NCBI GenBank assembly: GCA_947629295.1
Contig: CANRDH010000025.1
Span: 1 to 14,141, forward strand
Direction of reading: 5' to 3'
Length of the DNA: 14,141 bases
Source: an uncultured Clostridia bacterium
Lineage (GTDB): Bacteria > Bacillota > Clostridia > Oscillospirales > Acutalibacteraceae
The position numbers and the translations under genes are program-made. The notes under the pieces were generated by a model. That model had not been told where the DNA came from and searched no databases. It worked only from the letters and a program-made list of their open reading frames with translations. Within the stretch, counting starts at the first letter, position 1. Each line of letters opens with the position of its first letter. Shown here piece by piece: positions 1 to 6,416 of this stretch.

Positions 1-7
1 AACAAAT

Positions 8-56
8 AAAAAAGCAAAAGCCTGAGTTATTCTGAAACGAAGGCTTTTGCTTTTTT
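8..56 (-). terminator. Rho-independent terminator after ricT
   Basis: A 10-bp perfect stem (14-23 with 41-50, GCAAAAGCCT/AGGCTTTTGC) is flanked by six A and six T, so it can end transcription on either strand. It lies 19 bases past the ricT stop and most likely closes the holB-ricT transcript. It could also serve a convergent gene outside the window. Confidence 0.88.
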
Positions 57-74
57 GAATAATGATGTACAAAA

Positions 75-944
75 TCAATCCTTTTCAAGCTTCTTCAGCT
101 TTTCTATCTCGGATCTGTCAAGACGTATCTGTCCGTCCTTGATTATTTTGACCTCAGATACATTATAAGTATGGGGCGCTGCATCCGGTGCTTTATTGAG
201 CGATACAGTAAGTGTGCCCGTGATAAGATTTACATCAATGACATTTCCGTTTCCGTCGGGAGTTTCTACAATTGCTCCGATTTTCGGCGTCGTTTTAAGC
301 AAACCGGTATATACATCCTGCTCATATTTCAAACAACACATAAGCCTGCCGCAGGTTCCGGATATCTTGACGGGATTAAGTGACATTCCCTGTTCCTTTG
401 CCATTTTTATGGAAACAGGCTGAAATTCACCAAGGAATGTATTACAGCAAAACGGCCTTCCGCATATGCCAAGTCCGCCGAGCATTTTAGCTTCGTCACG
501 CACACCTATCTGTCTGAGCTCAATCCTTGTTCTGAATACATAAGCAAGATCCTTGACAAGCTCACGGAAATCAACCCTGCCGTCTGCCGTAAAGTAGAAC
601 AATATTTTATTATTATCAAAAGTATATTCTACATCAACCAGCTTCATCTGCAAATTATGCTTTGCAATTTTTTCTTCGCATATTTTAAATGCTTCAACTT
701 CTTTTTTTCTGTTTTCCTCAACAATCTTCAAATCGTCGCGGGTAGCCTTTCTTATAAGCTTTTTAAGCGGCTTGCTTATTTTATCATCAGTTATTTGCTT
801 GCTTGCCATTGCAACCTTACCGCACTCTACTCCCCGGCTTGTTTCAACTATAACATCGTCACCAACCTGAAGATCTATACCATCCGGGTCAAAATAATAA
901 ATTTTTCCTACATCCTTGAATCTTACGCCTATTACACTAATCAT
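75..944 (-). CDS. ricT: PSP1-domain regulatory protein RicT (YaaT family)
   Basis: The 289-residue protein matches the PSP1/YaaT (RicT) family in length and motifs. Two cysteine clusters stand out: CGRPFCC (Cys161, 166, 167) and CGRLMCC (Cys198, 203, 204). The family is known to use cysteines in these motifs to hold iron-sulfur clusters. In Bacillus subtilis RicT acts in the cytoplasm with RicA and RicF as the Y-complex, which steers RNase Y mRNA processing and affects sporulation and competence. A basic, charged stretch (about 55-95) and a C-terminal Lys/Glu-rich helix (about 277-289) flank the core. The ATG start has a GGAGG Shine-Dalgarno just upstream. It follows holB by 16 bases, the same gene order as holB-yaaT in B. 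subtilis, so the two are co-transcribed. Family assignment is secure; the exact role in this organism is inferred. Confidence 0.93.
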   Translation of the reverse strand: MISVIGVRFKDVGKIYYFDPDGIDLQVGDDVIVETSRGVECGKVAMASKQITDDKISKPLKKLIRKATRDDLKIVEENRKKEVEAFKICEEKIAKHNLQMKLVDVEYTFDNNKILFYFTADGRVDFRELVKDLAYVFRTRIELRQIGVRDEAKMLGGLGICGRPFCCNTFLGEFQPVSIKMAKEQGMSLNPVKISGTCGRLMCCLKYEQDVYTGLLKTTPKIGAIVETPDGNGNVIDVNLITGTLTVSLNKAPDAAPHTYNVSEVKIIKDGQIRLDRSEIEKLKKLEKD

Positions 945-960
945 ATTTTCCTCCGAATAT

Positions 961-1917
961 TTACACCTTCAGCACAGACGAGAGCCATGTGCCGAAAAAA
1001 TTAAGATTAACATTTGTTTCAAGAACCTGCTTTGCCCTGTCTATATTTTCCGCAATTCTGAATATCTTGCTTTTTGTCATTCGCCTTGCCGCCTCAGCAG
1101 AAATAGGCGAATTAGTTTTTGCTCCGACAGACGCTTTAACACATTCCGCAGCCTCCTCAATCAGAAAATCAAGAACACTTACCGCAAAAACACGGCTTTG
1201 TGATAGTTTGTTTGTCAGAGTAAGCACGGTATATTCGTTTCCCTTTATAACCGCTTCAAATATTTCATCTGCAAGCTTTTTTGCTTCTTCCCCACCGCTT
1301 TCAAGCATCACGACAGTCTTTCCTATATTTCCGTCACATAGCTGCGCCGCACGGAGAATATCTCCATAATCTGTTTCCGGATAAGAGCGTGAAACATATT
1401 CAGCCGCTTCTTCGGGTGTTGCAGGATAAAGCGTATATAAACGGGAACGTGAACGAACTGTCTGTAAAAGCATATTTGCGGATGTTACAGTCATAATAAA
1501 AGCAACATTTGCCGGCGGCTCCTCCAAGACCTTAAGAAAAGCATTCTGAGCCGGAGCAAGCATTTTATCGCAGTTTAAAAGAAGATATACCTTCGTCGGC
1601 GCTTCATTTGGCATAATATATGCGTCCGCGCGGATATTTCTTACAGCATCAACAGTAAGCTCACCTGTATTATTTCCGTCCGCCGTGAAAATATCGGGAT
1701 GAGATGAATGCATAGCCTTGATACAGGCAGGACATTTTCCGCAGGGTCGGTTATCGGACGAGCATACAAAGCTTTGTGCAATAATCTTTGCAAGGGTCTG
1801 TTTTCCCGTACCTTTCGCACCGTCAAATATTATGGCATGAGGCAGTGTATTTGTTTTCACAGCTTCGGTTATTTCTTCAATTAATTTATCATTTGCAACA
1901 AATTCATTAAACTGCAT
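961..1917 (-). CDS. holB: DNA polymerase III subunit delta prime
   Basis: This is a clamp-loader AAA+ protein of the replisome, which helps load the beta sliding clamp on primed DNA. Numbered from the ATG used here (318 residues), the sequence shows a Walker A motif GAKGTGKQ (33-40), a four-Cys zinc module (Cys52, 59, 62, 65), the LEEPP motif (131-135) and an SRS element (156-158) where relatives often have SRC. The frame is open to a TTG codon at 1938, seven codons earlier. I prefer ATG at 1917 because MQFNEFVANDKLI aligns with the usual N-terminus of the family. Neither start has a strong Shine-Dalgarno, so this is moderate. It is the first gene of the holB-ricT operon. The intact Walker A is notable, since delta prime of some bacteria such as E. 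coli lacks ATPase activity. Confidence 0.92.
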   Translation of the reverse strand: MQFNEFVANDKLIEEITEAVKTNTLPHAIIFDGAKGTGKQTLAKIIAQSFVCSSDNRPCGKCPACIKAMHSSHPDIFTADGNNTGELTVDAVRNIRADAYIMPNEAPTKVYLLLNCDKMLAPAQNAFLKVLEEPPANVAFIMTVTSANMLLQTVRSRSRLYTLYPATPEEAAEYVSRSYPETDYGDILRAAQLCDGNIGKTVVMLESGGEEAKKLADEIFEAVIKGNEYTVLTLTNKLSQSRVFAVSVLDFLIEEAAECVKASVGAKTNSPISAEAARRMTKSKIFRIAENIDRAKQVLETNVNLNFFGTWLSSVLKV

Positions 1918-1969
1918 AGTATAAACCGCTTTCGGCAAAATTTAGCGGACATACCGCCAATGCTATTCT

Positions 1970-1998
1970 ATTATAAACTATTTTTATATAATTTACAA
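1970..1998 (-). promoter_or_regulatory. Sigma-A-type promoter for holB-ricT
   Basis: On the minus strand, TTGTAA (1993-1998) and a perfect TATAAT (1970-1975) are separated by 17 bases. Transcription would begin near 1963, giving a leader of about 45 bases to the ATG at 1917. The promoter sits in the 103-base gap after the symporter gene, where I see no terminator hairpin, so read-through from the symporter gene is also possible. Confidence 0.72.
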
Positions 1999-2019
1999 GT
2001 TATTAATTTTTCCTTTTAT

Positions 2020-3363
2020 TCATTTCCTAAGTAAATTTTTATCGGATTTATAATTTACCTGTTTTGATAAAAGTATAAGTGCCGCAAGATTAGGTATAGC
2101 CATAAGCCCGTTAAGCGTATCAGATATTTCCCATACAAGTGAAATACTCATTATACTCCCTATATATGCTGTCAGTGCATAAACAAAACGATATACACCT
2201 ATATATTTTCCCCCCGTAAGGTATTCAAGACTCTTTTCACCATAGTAGCACCATGAAACGAGAGTGGCAAATGCAAACAGAATTATAGACAGTGAAATAA
2301 AGATTTTTCCGATAATACCGAGAGCCCCCTCAAATGCCGCCGTACTCAACGCTATTCCGTCAAGCGGAGATTTATCAAAGCCGGATGTGATTATACATAA
2401 AGCCATGAGTGTACATAAAATAATGGTATCCATAAATACCTGAAACATTCCCCACATTCCCTGCTTGTACGGGTCATCTGTATCGGCGGCTGCATGGACT
2501 ATCGGAGAACTTCCGAGCCCTGCTTCGTTTGAAAATACGCCTCTTGATATACCGTATTTTATCGCTCTTGCCATACCGTAACCCATAAAGCCGCCGGCGA
2601 CACAGCGTAGATCAAAGGCTTCCGTAAAAATTTTAATAAAGGCATCCGGTATCTCACGGAAATTTATACCTATAACGATAACAGCGGCAAGGATATACAG
2701 AACAGCCATTGCAGGAACAAGCTTTTCCGTAAGTGCTGCTATACGGTCTATACCGCCTATAATTATAAGTCCCACAGCCACAGCAATTACAATTCCGCTT
2801 ATCTGCGGAGAAATGCCAAATCCCGCGCTCAGTGCGCCGGAAACGGAATTTGCCTGCGTCATATTTCCCATTCCGAGTGCCGCAACGGTACATATTACAG
2901 CGAAAATCACAGCCGCCCATTTGCAGTGAAGACCCTTTTCTATATAATACATAGGGCCTCCCACATATTTACCGTTTCTTTTTTCCCTGTATTTTACTCC
3001 GAGTACATTTTCGGCAAATATGGTAGCCATGCCAAAGACAGCGGCAACCCACATCCAGAATATTGCTCCTGCCCCGCCAAGACTTATTGCTCCGGCGACA
3101 CCTACAATATTACCTGTTCCTATCGCCCCTGCAAGTGCAGTAGCCATTGCCTGAAACGGTGAGATTTTCCCCTTTCCCCTTTCCCCCTCTTTTTTCTTGA
3201 AAATAGACATAAAGGTTTCGTTCCACCAATATTTAAAATGCCTTATCTGAAAAAAACGAAGCTTGAATGTATAAAAAATACCTATGCCTAACAGCACGCA
3301 AAGCATAAAAGGTCCCCATACTATACCATTGATAAATGAATTGATTTTTTCAACAGTTTCCAT
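2020..3363 (-). CDS. Sodium:alanine symporter (AGCS family)
   Basis: The 447-residue, highly hydrophobic protein is a member of the alanine or glycine:cation symporter family (AlsT/DagA-like), which imports small amino acids with Na+ across the cytoplasmic membrane. Family signatures are the glycine-rich GAIGTGNIVGVAGAI (79-93) and SNEAGLGSSPIVHAAA (278-293), with about ten or more predicted membrane spans. The length is normal for the family. ATG at 3363 is preceded by a GGGGTG Shine-Dalgarno. It is divergent from the methyltransferase gene at 3493 and upstream of holB. Substrate (alanine, glycine or glutamine) cannot be told from sequence. No T-box or other riboswitch is visible in its short leader, although alaS in the same window has one. 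Confidence 0.93.
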   Translation of the reverse strand: METVEKINSFINGIVWGPFMLCVLLGIGIFYTFKLRFFQIRHFKYWWNETFMSIFKKKEGERGKGKISPFQAMATALAGAIGTGNIVGVAGAISLGGAGAIFWMWVAAVFGMATIFAENVLGVKYREKRNGKYVGGPMYYIEKGLHCKWAAVIFAVICTVAALGMGNMTQANSVSGALSAGFGISPQISGIVIAVAVGLIIIGGIDRIAALTEKLVPAMAVLYILAAVIVIGINFREIPDAFIKIFTEAFDLRCVAGGFMGYGMARAIKYGISRGVFSNEAGLGSSPIVHAAADTDDPYKQGMWGMFQVFMDTIILCTLMALCIITSGFDKSPLDGIALSTAAFEGALGIIGKIFISLSIILFAFATLVSWCYYGEKSLEYLTGGKYIGVYRFVYALTAYIGSIMSISLVWEISDTLNGLMAIPNLAALILLSKQVNYKSDKNLLRK

Positions 3364-3414
3364 TTTAACACTTCACCCCATACATATATATAATTATTTA
3401 GGAATTAATATGAT

Positions 3415-3444
3415 TTGCAAACATATAAGCCTGTATGATATAAT
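3415..3444 (+). promoter_or_regulatory. Probable promoter for the Rsm22-like gene
   Basis: TTGCAA (3415-3420) and a perfect TATAAT (3439-3444) lie 18 bases apart, with transcription expected near 3451. TTGCAA is its own reverse complement, so the same hexamer could in principle be read toward the divergent symporter gene. The best -10 on that side is poor, so I make no call for the symporter. Confidence 0.6.
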
Positions 3445-3492
3445 TGATATACAGTTTATTACAATGTAATTATCAATGACGAGGTATAAAAA

Positions 3493-4467
3493 ATGGAATT
3501 TCCGTCTGAGCTTAAAAACCAAATTGAGATGAATGCTTCCAAGTGGTCAATATCCGAATTAAAAAAGGCTTCGGATACCATTTCAAAGAAATATAAAAAT
3601 GAAAGCGGCAAGGGTAAAAGACTTATTACAGATAAGCTTGACGCCGCCGTATATTCTGTTGCCCGTATGCCTGCAACCTTTGCAGCAGTATCAGAGGCTG
3701 TTTCACATACACTTGAAGCTGTAGGAAAGGAACATGATATAAAAACACTTCTTGATATTGGAGCGGGTACGGGTGCCGCCGCATGGGCAGCGGATTGTCA
3801 GCTTGAGCTTGAAGAAATAATATGTCTGGAGCGTGAAAAGGAAATGTCTGCAATTGGTGCGGAATTTATGAAATCCGGCAGTACACCTCTTAAAAATGCA
3901 AAATGGATATATCACGATATTGCACGTTCCGAACTACCATATAGTGCTGATCTTGTGACTGCGGCATATGTCCTCAATGAATTGTCGGATTCGCAGCGTA
4001 TTGATACAATAAAAAGGCTTTGGAAAGCTGCAAATAAAGTACTTATTATCATAGAACCCGGCACCCCTGACGGTTTTACCGGGCTTAGTACAGCAAGAGA
4101 TATCCTGCTGAAGGACGGTGCACATATTGCCGCTCCCTGTCCGCATGAAAATAAGTGTAGAATATCTTCCGATGACTGGTGTCATTTCACGGCGAGGGTG
4201 CAGAGAAGCAGACTTCACAAAATGCTTAAAGGCGGAGATTCACCGTTTGAGGATGAAAAATATTCATATATGGCATTTGTTCGTACAAATACGGAAATAA
4301 ACGGCTCAAGAATACTTCGTCACCCATACATAAGTAAGGGTAAAATATCTATGGAGCTATGCTCGAAAAATGAGAATACTACCGCAATTATAACAAAAAA
4401 GCAGGGAGAGCTTTTTAAAATTGCGAGAAAGCTTAAATGCGGTGATTTATTGCCGGGTAAAAATTAA
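3493..4467 (+). CDS. Rsm22/METTL17-like putative rRNA methyltransferase
   Basis: The 324-residue protein resembles the small-ribosomal-subunit Rsm22 family (mitochondrial Rsm22/METTL17 and bacterial relatives). It has an S-adenosylmethionine-binding glycine motif LLDIGAGTGAAAWAA (86-100), an acidic LNELSDSQR segment (161-169), EPGTPDGF (188-195), then APCPHENKC and DWCHFTARVQR (213-238), followed by a basic segment and FEDEKYSYM. Four cysteines (216, 222, 230, 290) have spacing (6, 8, 60) like the cluster ligands reported for METTL17, so a [4Fe-4S] cluster is plausible. The family is thought to act on ribosome small-subunit assembly; catalytic activity is not established for many members. GAGGT seven bases before the ATG supports the start. 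It is followed 88 bases later by the alarmone synthetase gene, which has its own promoter. Confidence 0.87.
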   Translation: MEFPSELKNQIEMNASKWSISELKKASDTISKKYKNESGKGKRLITDKLDAAVYSVARMPATFAAVSEAVSHTLEAVGKEHDIKTLLDIGAGTGAAAWAADCQLELEEIICLEREKEMSAIGAEFMKSGSTPLKNAKWIYHDIARSELPYSADLVTAAYVLNELSDSQRIDTIKRLWKAANKVLIIIEPGTPDGFTGLSTARDILLKDGAHIAAPCPHENKCRISSDDWCHFTARVQRSRLHKMLKGGDSPFEDEKYSYMAFVRTNTEINGSRILRHPYISKGKISMELCSKNENTTAIITKKQGELFKIARKLKCGDLLPGKN

Positions 4468-4500
4468 TTATTTATACATAAATATTTTACGGATTTTTTG

Positions 4501-4529
4501 TTGACTTTTAACAAAGAATACGTTATTAT
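4501..4529 (+). promoter_or_regulatory. Promoter of the alarmone synthetase gene
   Basis: TTGACT (4501-4506) and TATTAT (4524-4529) are 17 bases apart, each one mismatch from consensus. Transcription should start near 4536. The promoter overlaps a spaced inverted repeat listed separately. Confidence 0.72.
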
Positions 4530-4535
4530 TGTTAA
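4508..4535. repeat. Inverted repeat in the alarmone synthetase promoter (possible operator)
   Basis: TTAACAA (4508-4514) and TTGTTAA (4529-4535) form a perfect 7-bp dyad with a 14-base spacer, so arm centres are 21 bp apart, about two helical turns. It covers the spacer, the end of the -10 and the start region, which is where a dimeric repressor would block transcription. It lacks T-tract or hairpin quality, so it is not a terminator. AT-rich dyads arise by chance, hence the modest confidence. Confidence 0.4.
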
Positions 4536-4555
4536 GAAATAAAGGGGATGAAAAA

Positions 4556-5281
4556 ATGAAAGAAGAACAATTTTTACAAACTGCTGATAAGGTTGCAAAG
4601 GAACTGGTGAATTTTACACGTCAGGCTAATATTAATGAGGAATATTTCCTTGATATAATTGAGGAAAAAATGCTCCCTGTTGAGCAATTTTTTGCAAATT
4701 ACTCATGTGCAATAATGGAGGTAGAAACAAAATTTAAGGTACTTAATGAGCAGTTTTCTCTGAAGTATGACGGAAATCCCATTGAATCAATACATTCCAG
4801 AATAAAGGATTATGACAGTATTATACGCAAGCTTATACGAAAAAATCTTCCGAGAACGCTTGAATCAATAGAGGAAAATATAAATGATATAGCCGGTGTG
4901 CGAGTAATATGTTCGTTTGTTGATGACATATACCGCCTTGCGGAATGTCTTTTGCAGCAGGACGATATAATTCTTCTAAGAAAAAAGGATTATATTAAAA
5001 ATCCAAAGCCTACCGGTTACAGAAGCTTACACCTTATTGTACAGGTTCCTATTTTTGTGGAAAATGAAAAAAGACTGGTTAAGGTAGAGGTTCAGCTTCG
5101 CACAATTGCTATGGATTTCTGGGCGAGTCTTGAGCATAAGTTAAGATATAAAAAGAACATTTCCAAAGAGATGATGGAAAAGCTTTCGCATGAATTGACT
5201 GATTGTGCAGAAATAAGTGCCTCTCTTGACAGCCGTATGCAGAATGTAAGAAATCTGATTATATCCGAGAATAATAATTAG
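4556..5281 (+). CDS. Small alarmone synthetase, (p)ppGpp synthetase (RelA/SpoT domain)
   Basis: The 241-residue cytoplasmic enzyme carries a synthetase-only RelA/SpoT domain, expected to transfer pyrophosphate from ATP to GDP or GTP to make the stringent-response alarmone (p)ppGpp. Motifs in order are SRIKDYDSIIRKL (81-93), DIAGVRVIC (111-119), the substrate loop YIKNPKPTGYRSLH (146-159), EVQLRT (178-183) and EHKLRYK (193-199). No HD hydrolase, TGS or ACT domain is present, and length fits RelQ/RelP-type small synthetases; which subgroup is uncertain. The frame is open to a TTG at 4529, but that lies inside the -10 element, whereas ATG at 4556 has a GGGG Shine-Dalgarno eight bases upstream. 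A 2H-phosphoesterase-like gene follows 78 bases downstream with no terminator between. Confidence 0.92.
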   Translation: MKEEQFLQTADKVAKELVNFTRQANINEEYFLDIIEEKMLPVEQFFANYSCAIMEVETKFKVLNEQFSLKYDGNPIESIHSRIKDYDSIIRKLIRKNLPRTLESIEENINDIAGVRVICSFVDDIYRLAECLLQQDDIILLRKKDYIKNPKPTGYRSLHLIVQVPIFVENEKRLVKVEVQLRTIAMDFWASLEHKLRYKKNISKEMMEKLSHELTDCAEISASLDSRMQNVRNLIISENNN

Positions 5282-5359
5282 AACAGTGTTCATCGTATAC
5301 CCGAAAGAAATATTACAAGAACGATTTATCCTTTATAATTATAATATGGAGGCAGACAT

Positions 5360-6073
5360 ATGGAAACGTATAATGAATTTCTTGACAGAATAAACTCATT
5401 TGAAAAAGAAGAACTTATGATGGATGACAATGCATTCGTGCCAAACAAATCCGTACCGCGTAAGGTAAGACCGGACAACAGTTATTCGGATTTTTATGGG
5501 GATACTGTTGTATTTGAGCTTGACAAAAATATAAGGGAACGTGTGGACAAGCTTACAGAGAAGCTTTTCGAGGAGGTTCCCGAGTGTTTTAGTGAAAGAC
5601 TTCCAAAAAGTACATATCACATCACATTGCATGATTTATACAATTCCCCTGATATAGATGAAATAGCGGATGAAATGTTTTTTGCCGAGGTAAATCTTAT
5701 AAAGCTTCTTAAAGAAAATCCAATCGGTGTACAAAAAATAAAAATGAAAGCCACTTATGTTATTAATATGATAAATACTTCAGTCGTTCTCGGATTCATT
5801 CCCTGTAATGAGGAGGAGTTCAACAAGCTTTCCGATTTGTATGAGCTTATGCATAAAATAAGGATGCTTGACAGACCTCTTACTCCCCATGTTACGCTGG
5901 GATATTATAATATCAACGGTTTTTCGGAGGACAGTGTAAAAAGTCTTAAAGCAGCGGTAAGAAATCTCAACAGGGAGCTTTCCGACTTTGAGATTGAGCT
6001 TTCAACAGAAAAACTGTACTATCAGAAATTTATCAGCATGAAGGAATATATAAATATATTTTCTCTCGGCTGA
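5360..6073 (+). CDS. 2H phosphoesterase-like protein
   Basis: The 237-residue protein has two HxT-hydrophobic motifs, YHITL with His87/Thr89 and PHVTL with His177/Thr179, about 90 residues apart. This is the hallmark of the 2H phosphoesterase superfamily (LigT, cyclic phosphodiesterases, AKAP7-like), in which the two His-x-Thr pairs act on 2',3'-cyclic phosphates or 2'-5' bonds of RNA or nucleotides. Strand-rich segments around 128-147 and 206-235 fit the bilobal fold. The N-terminal 45 residues are charged and probably variable. Start ATG at 5360 has GGAGG seven bases upstream. It lies behind the alarmone synthetase gene in the same direction, so co-transcription is likely. The substrate is unknown and I do not assign one; the family call rests on the paired motifs and their spacing. 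Confidence 0.72.
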   Translation: METYNEFLDRINSFEKEELMMDDNAFVPNKSVPRKVRPDNSYSDFYGDTVVFELDKNIRERVDKLTEKLFEEVPECFSERLPKSTYHITLHDLYNSPDIDEIADEMFFAEVNLIKLLKENPIGVQKIKMKATYVINMINTSVVLGFIPCNEEEFNKLSDLYELMHKIRMLDRPLTPHVTLGYYNINGFSEDSVKSLKAAVRNLNRELSDFEIELSTEKLYYQKFISMKEYINIFSLG

Positions 6074-6086
6074 TTTAAAAAAGGTC

Positions 6087-6114
6087 TTGACATCGGAAAA
6101 AAATGAGTTATAAT
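6087..6114 (+). promoter_or_regulatory. Consensus promoter of the alaS T-box transcript
   Basis: A perfect TTGACA (6087-6092) and a perfect TATAAT (6109-6114) are 16 bases apart, placing the transcript start near 6121, just before the T-box leader. A strong promoter with control by attenuation is the usual arrangement for T-box genes. Confidence 0.88.
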
Positions 6115-6120
6115 ATTGTA

Positions 6121-6352
6121 GTAAATATATTACGGCTGTGAAGAGAAAAAGAGCGGAGGCTGCACCAAAGAGAGGGGAGCAACGGTGTGATATCCCTGTG
6201 TAAGAACGCTCGGGCTGACTCGGAGCCCTGCAAAAAATGCAGCGTCCGACCGCGTTAAGGCTTTTTGAGTGGCATATGGCTTTTTTGTATGCAATTTGGG
6301 TGGTAACACGGATTCTTTCGTCCCATAACGAAAGGGTTCGTGTTTATTTTTT
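6121..6352 (+). ncRNA. T-box riboswitch leader (tRNA-Ala sensing) upstream of alaS
   Basis: The leader shows the T-box parts in order. Stem I begins with the GAAGAGAAAAAGAG-type element (6140 region); GAGCG (6151-6155) can pair with CGCTC (6207-6211), TGCAC (6161-6165) with GTGTA (6198-6202), and AGAGAG (6169-6174) is the distal AG bulge. Hairpins follow at 6212-6228 and 6228-6242. The T-box GGGTGGTAACACGG (6298-6311) builds the antiterminator: GGG 6298-6300 with CCC 6322-6324 and ACG 6308-6310 with CGT 6319-6321, leaving a seven-base bulge. UGGU in that bulge (6301-6304) complements an ACCA acceptor end, as in tRNA-Ala. A GCU alanine codon at 6208-6210 is the likely specifier, but it overlaps the proposed basal pairing, so that point is tentative. 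Uncharged tRNA-Ala should favour antitermination and alaS expression. Confidence 0.93.
6306..6352 (+). terminator. T-box regulated terminator
   Basis: ACACG (6306-6310) pairs with CGTGT (6339-6343), and inside it TTTCGT with ACGAAA (6316-6332), followed by a T-rich run to 6352. It shares bases 6308-6324 with the antiterminator, so the two structures exclude each other. Confidence 0.88.
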
Positions 6353-6416
6353 GAATTATACACCCATAAACAAACTGACTGAACAGCTAAAAAAATAATA
6401 AAAAAGGTGATAAAAA

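Noticed and set aside
1918..1938. TTG start of holB
   Set aside because: Rare start codon, no Shine-Dalgarno, and the family N-terminus matches the later ATG. It is not fully excluded.
4529..4555. Upstream TTG start adding nine residues to the alarmone synthetase
   Set aside because: The codon overlaps the -10 element and lies before the expected transcript start; ATG 4556 has a good Shine-Dalgarno.
5313..5345. Promoter-like TTACAA and tandem TATAAT before the 2H gene
   Set aside because: Spacing is 15 or 21 bases and the implied start would fall at the ribosome binding site; an AT-rich coincidence is more likely.
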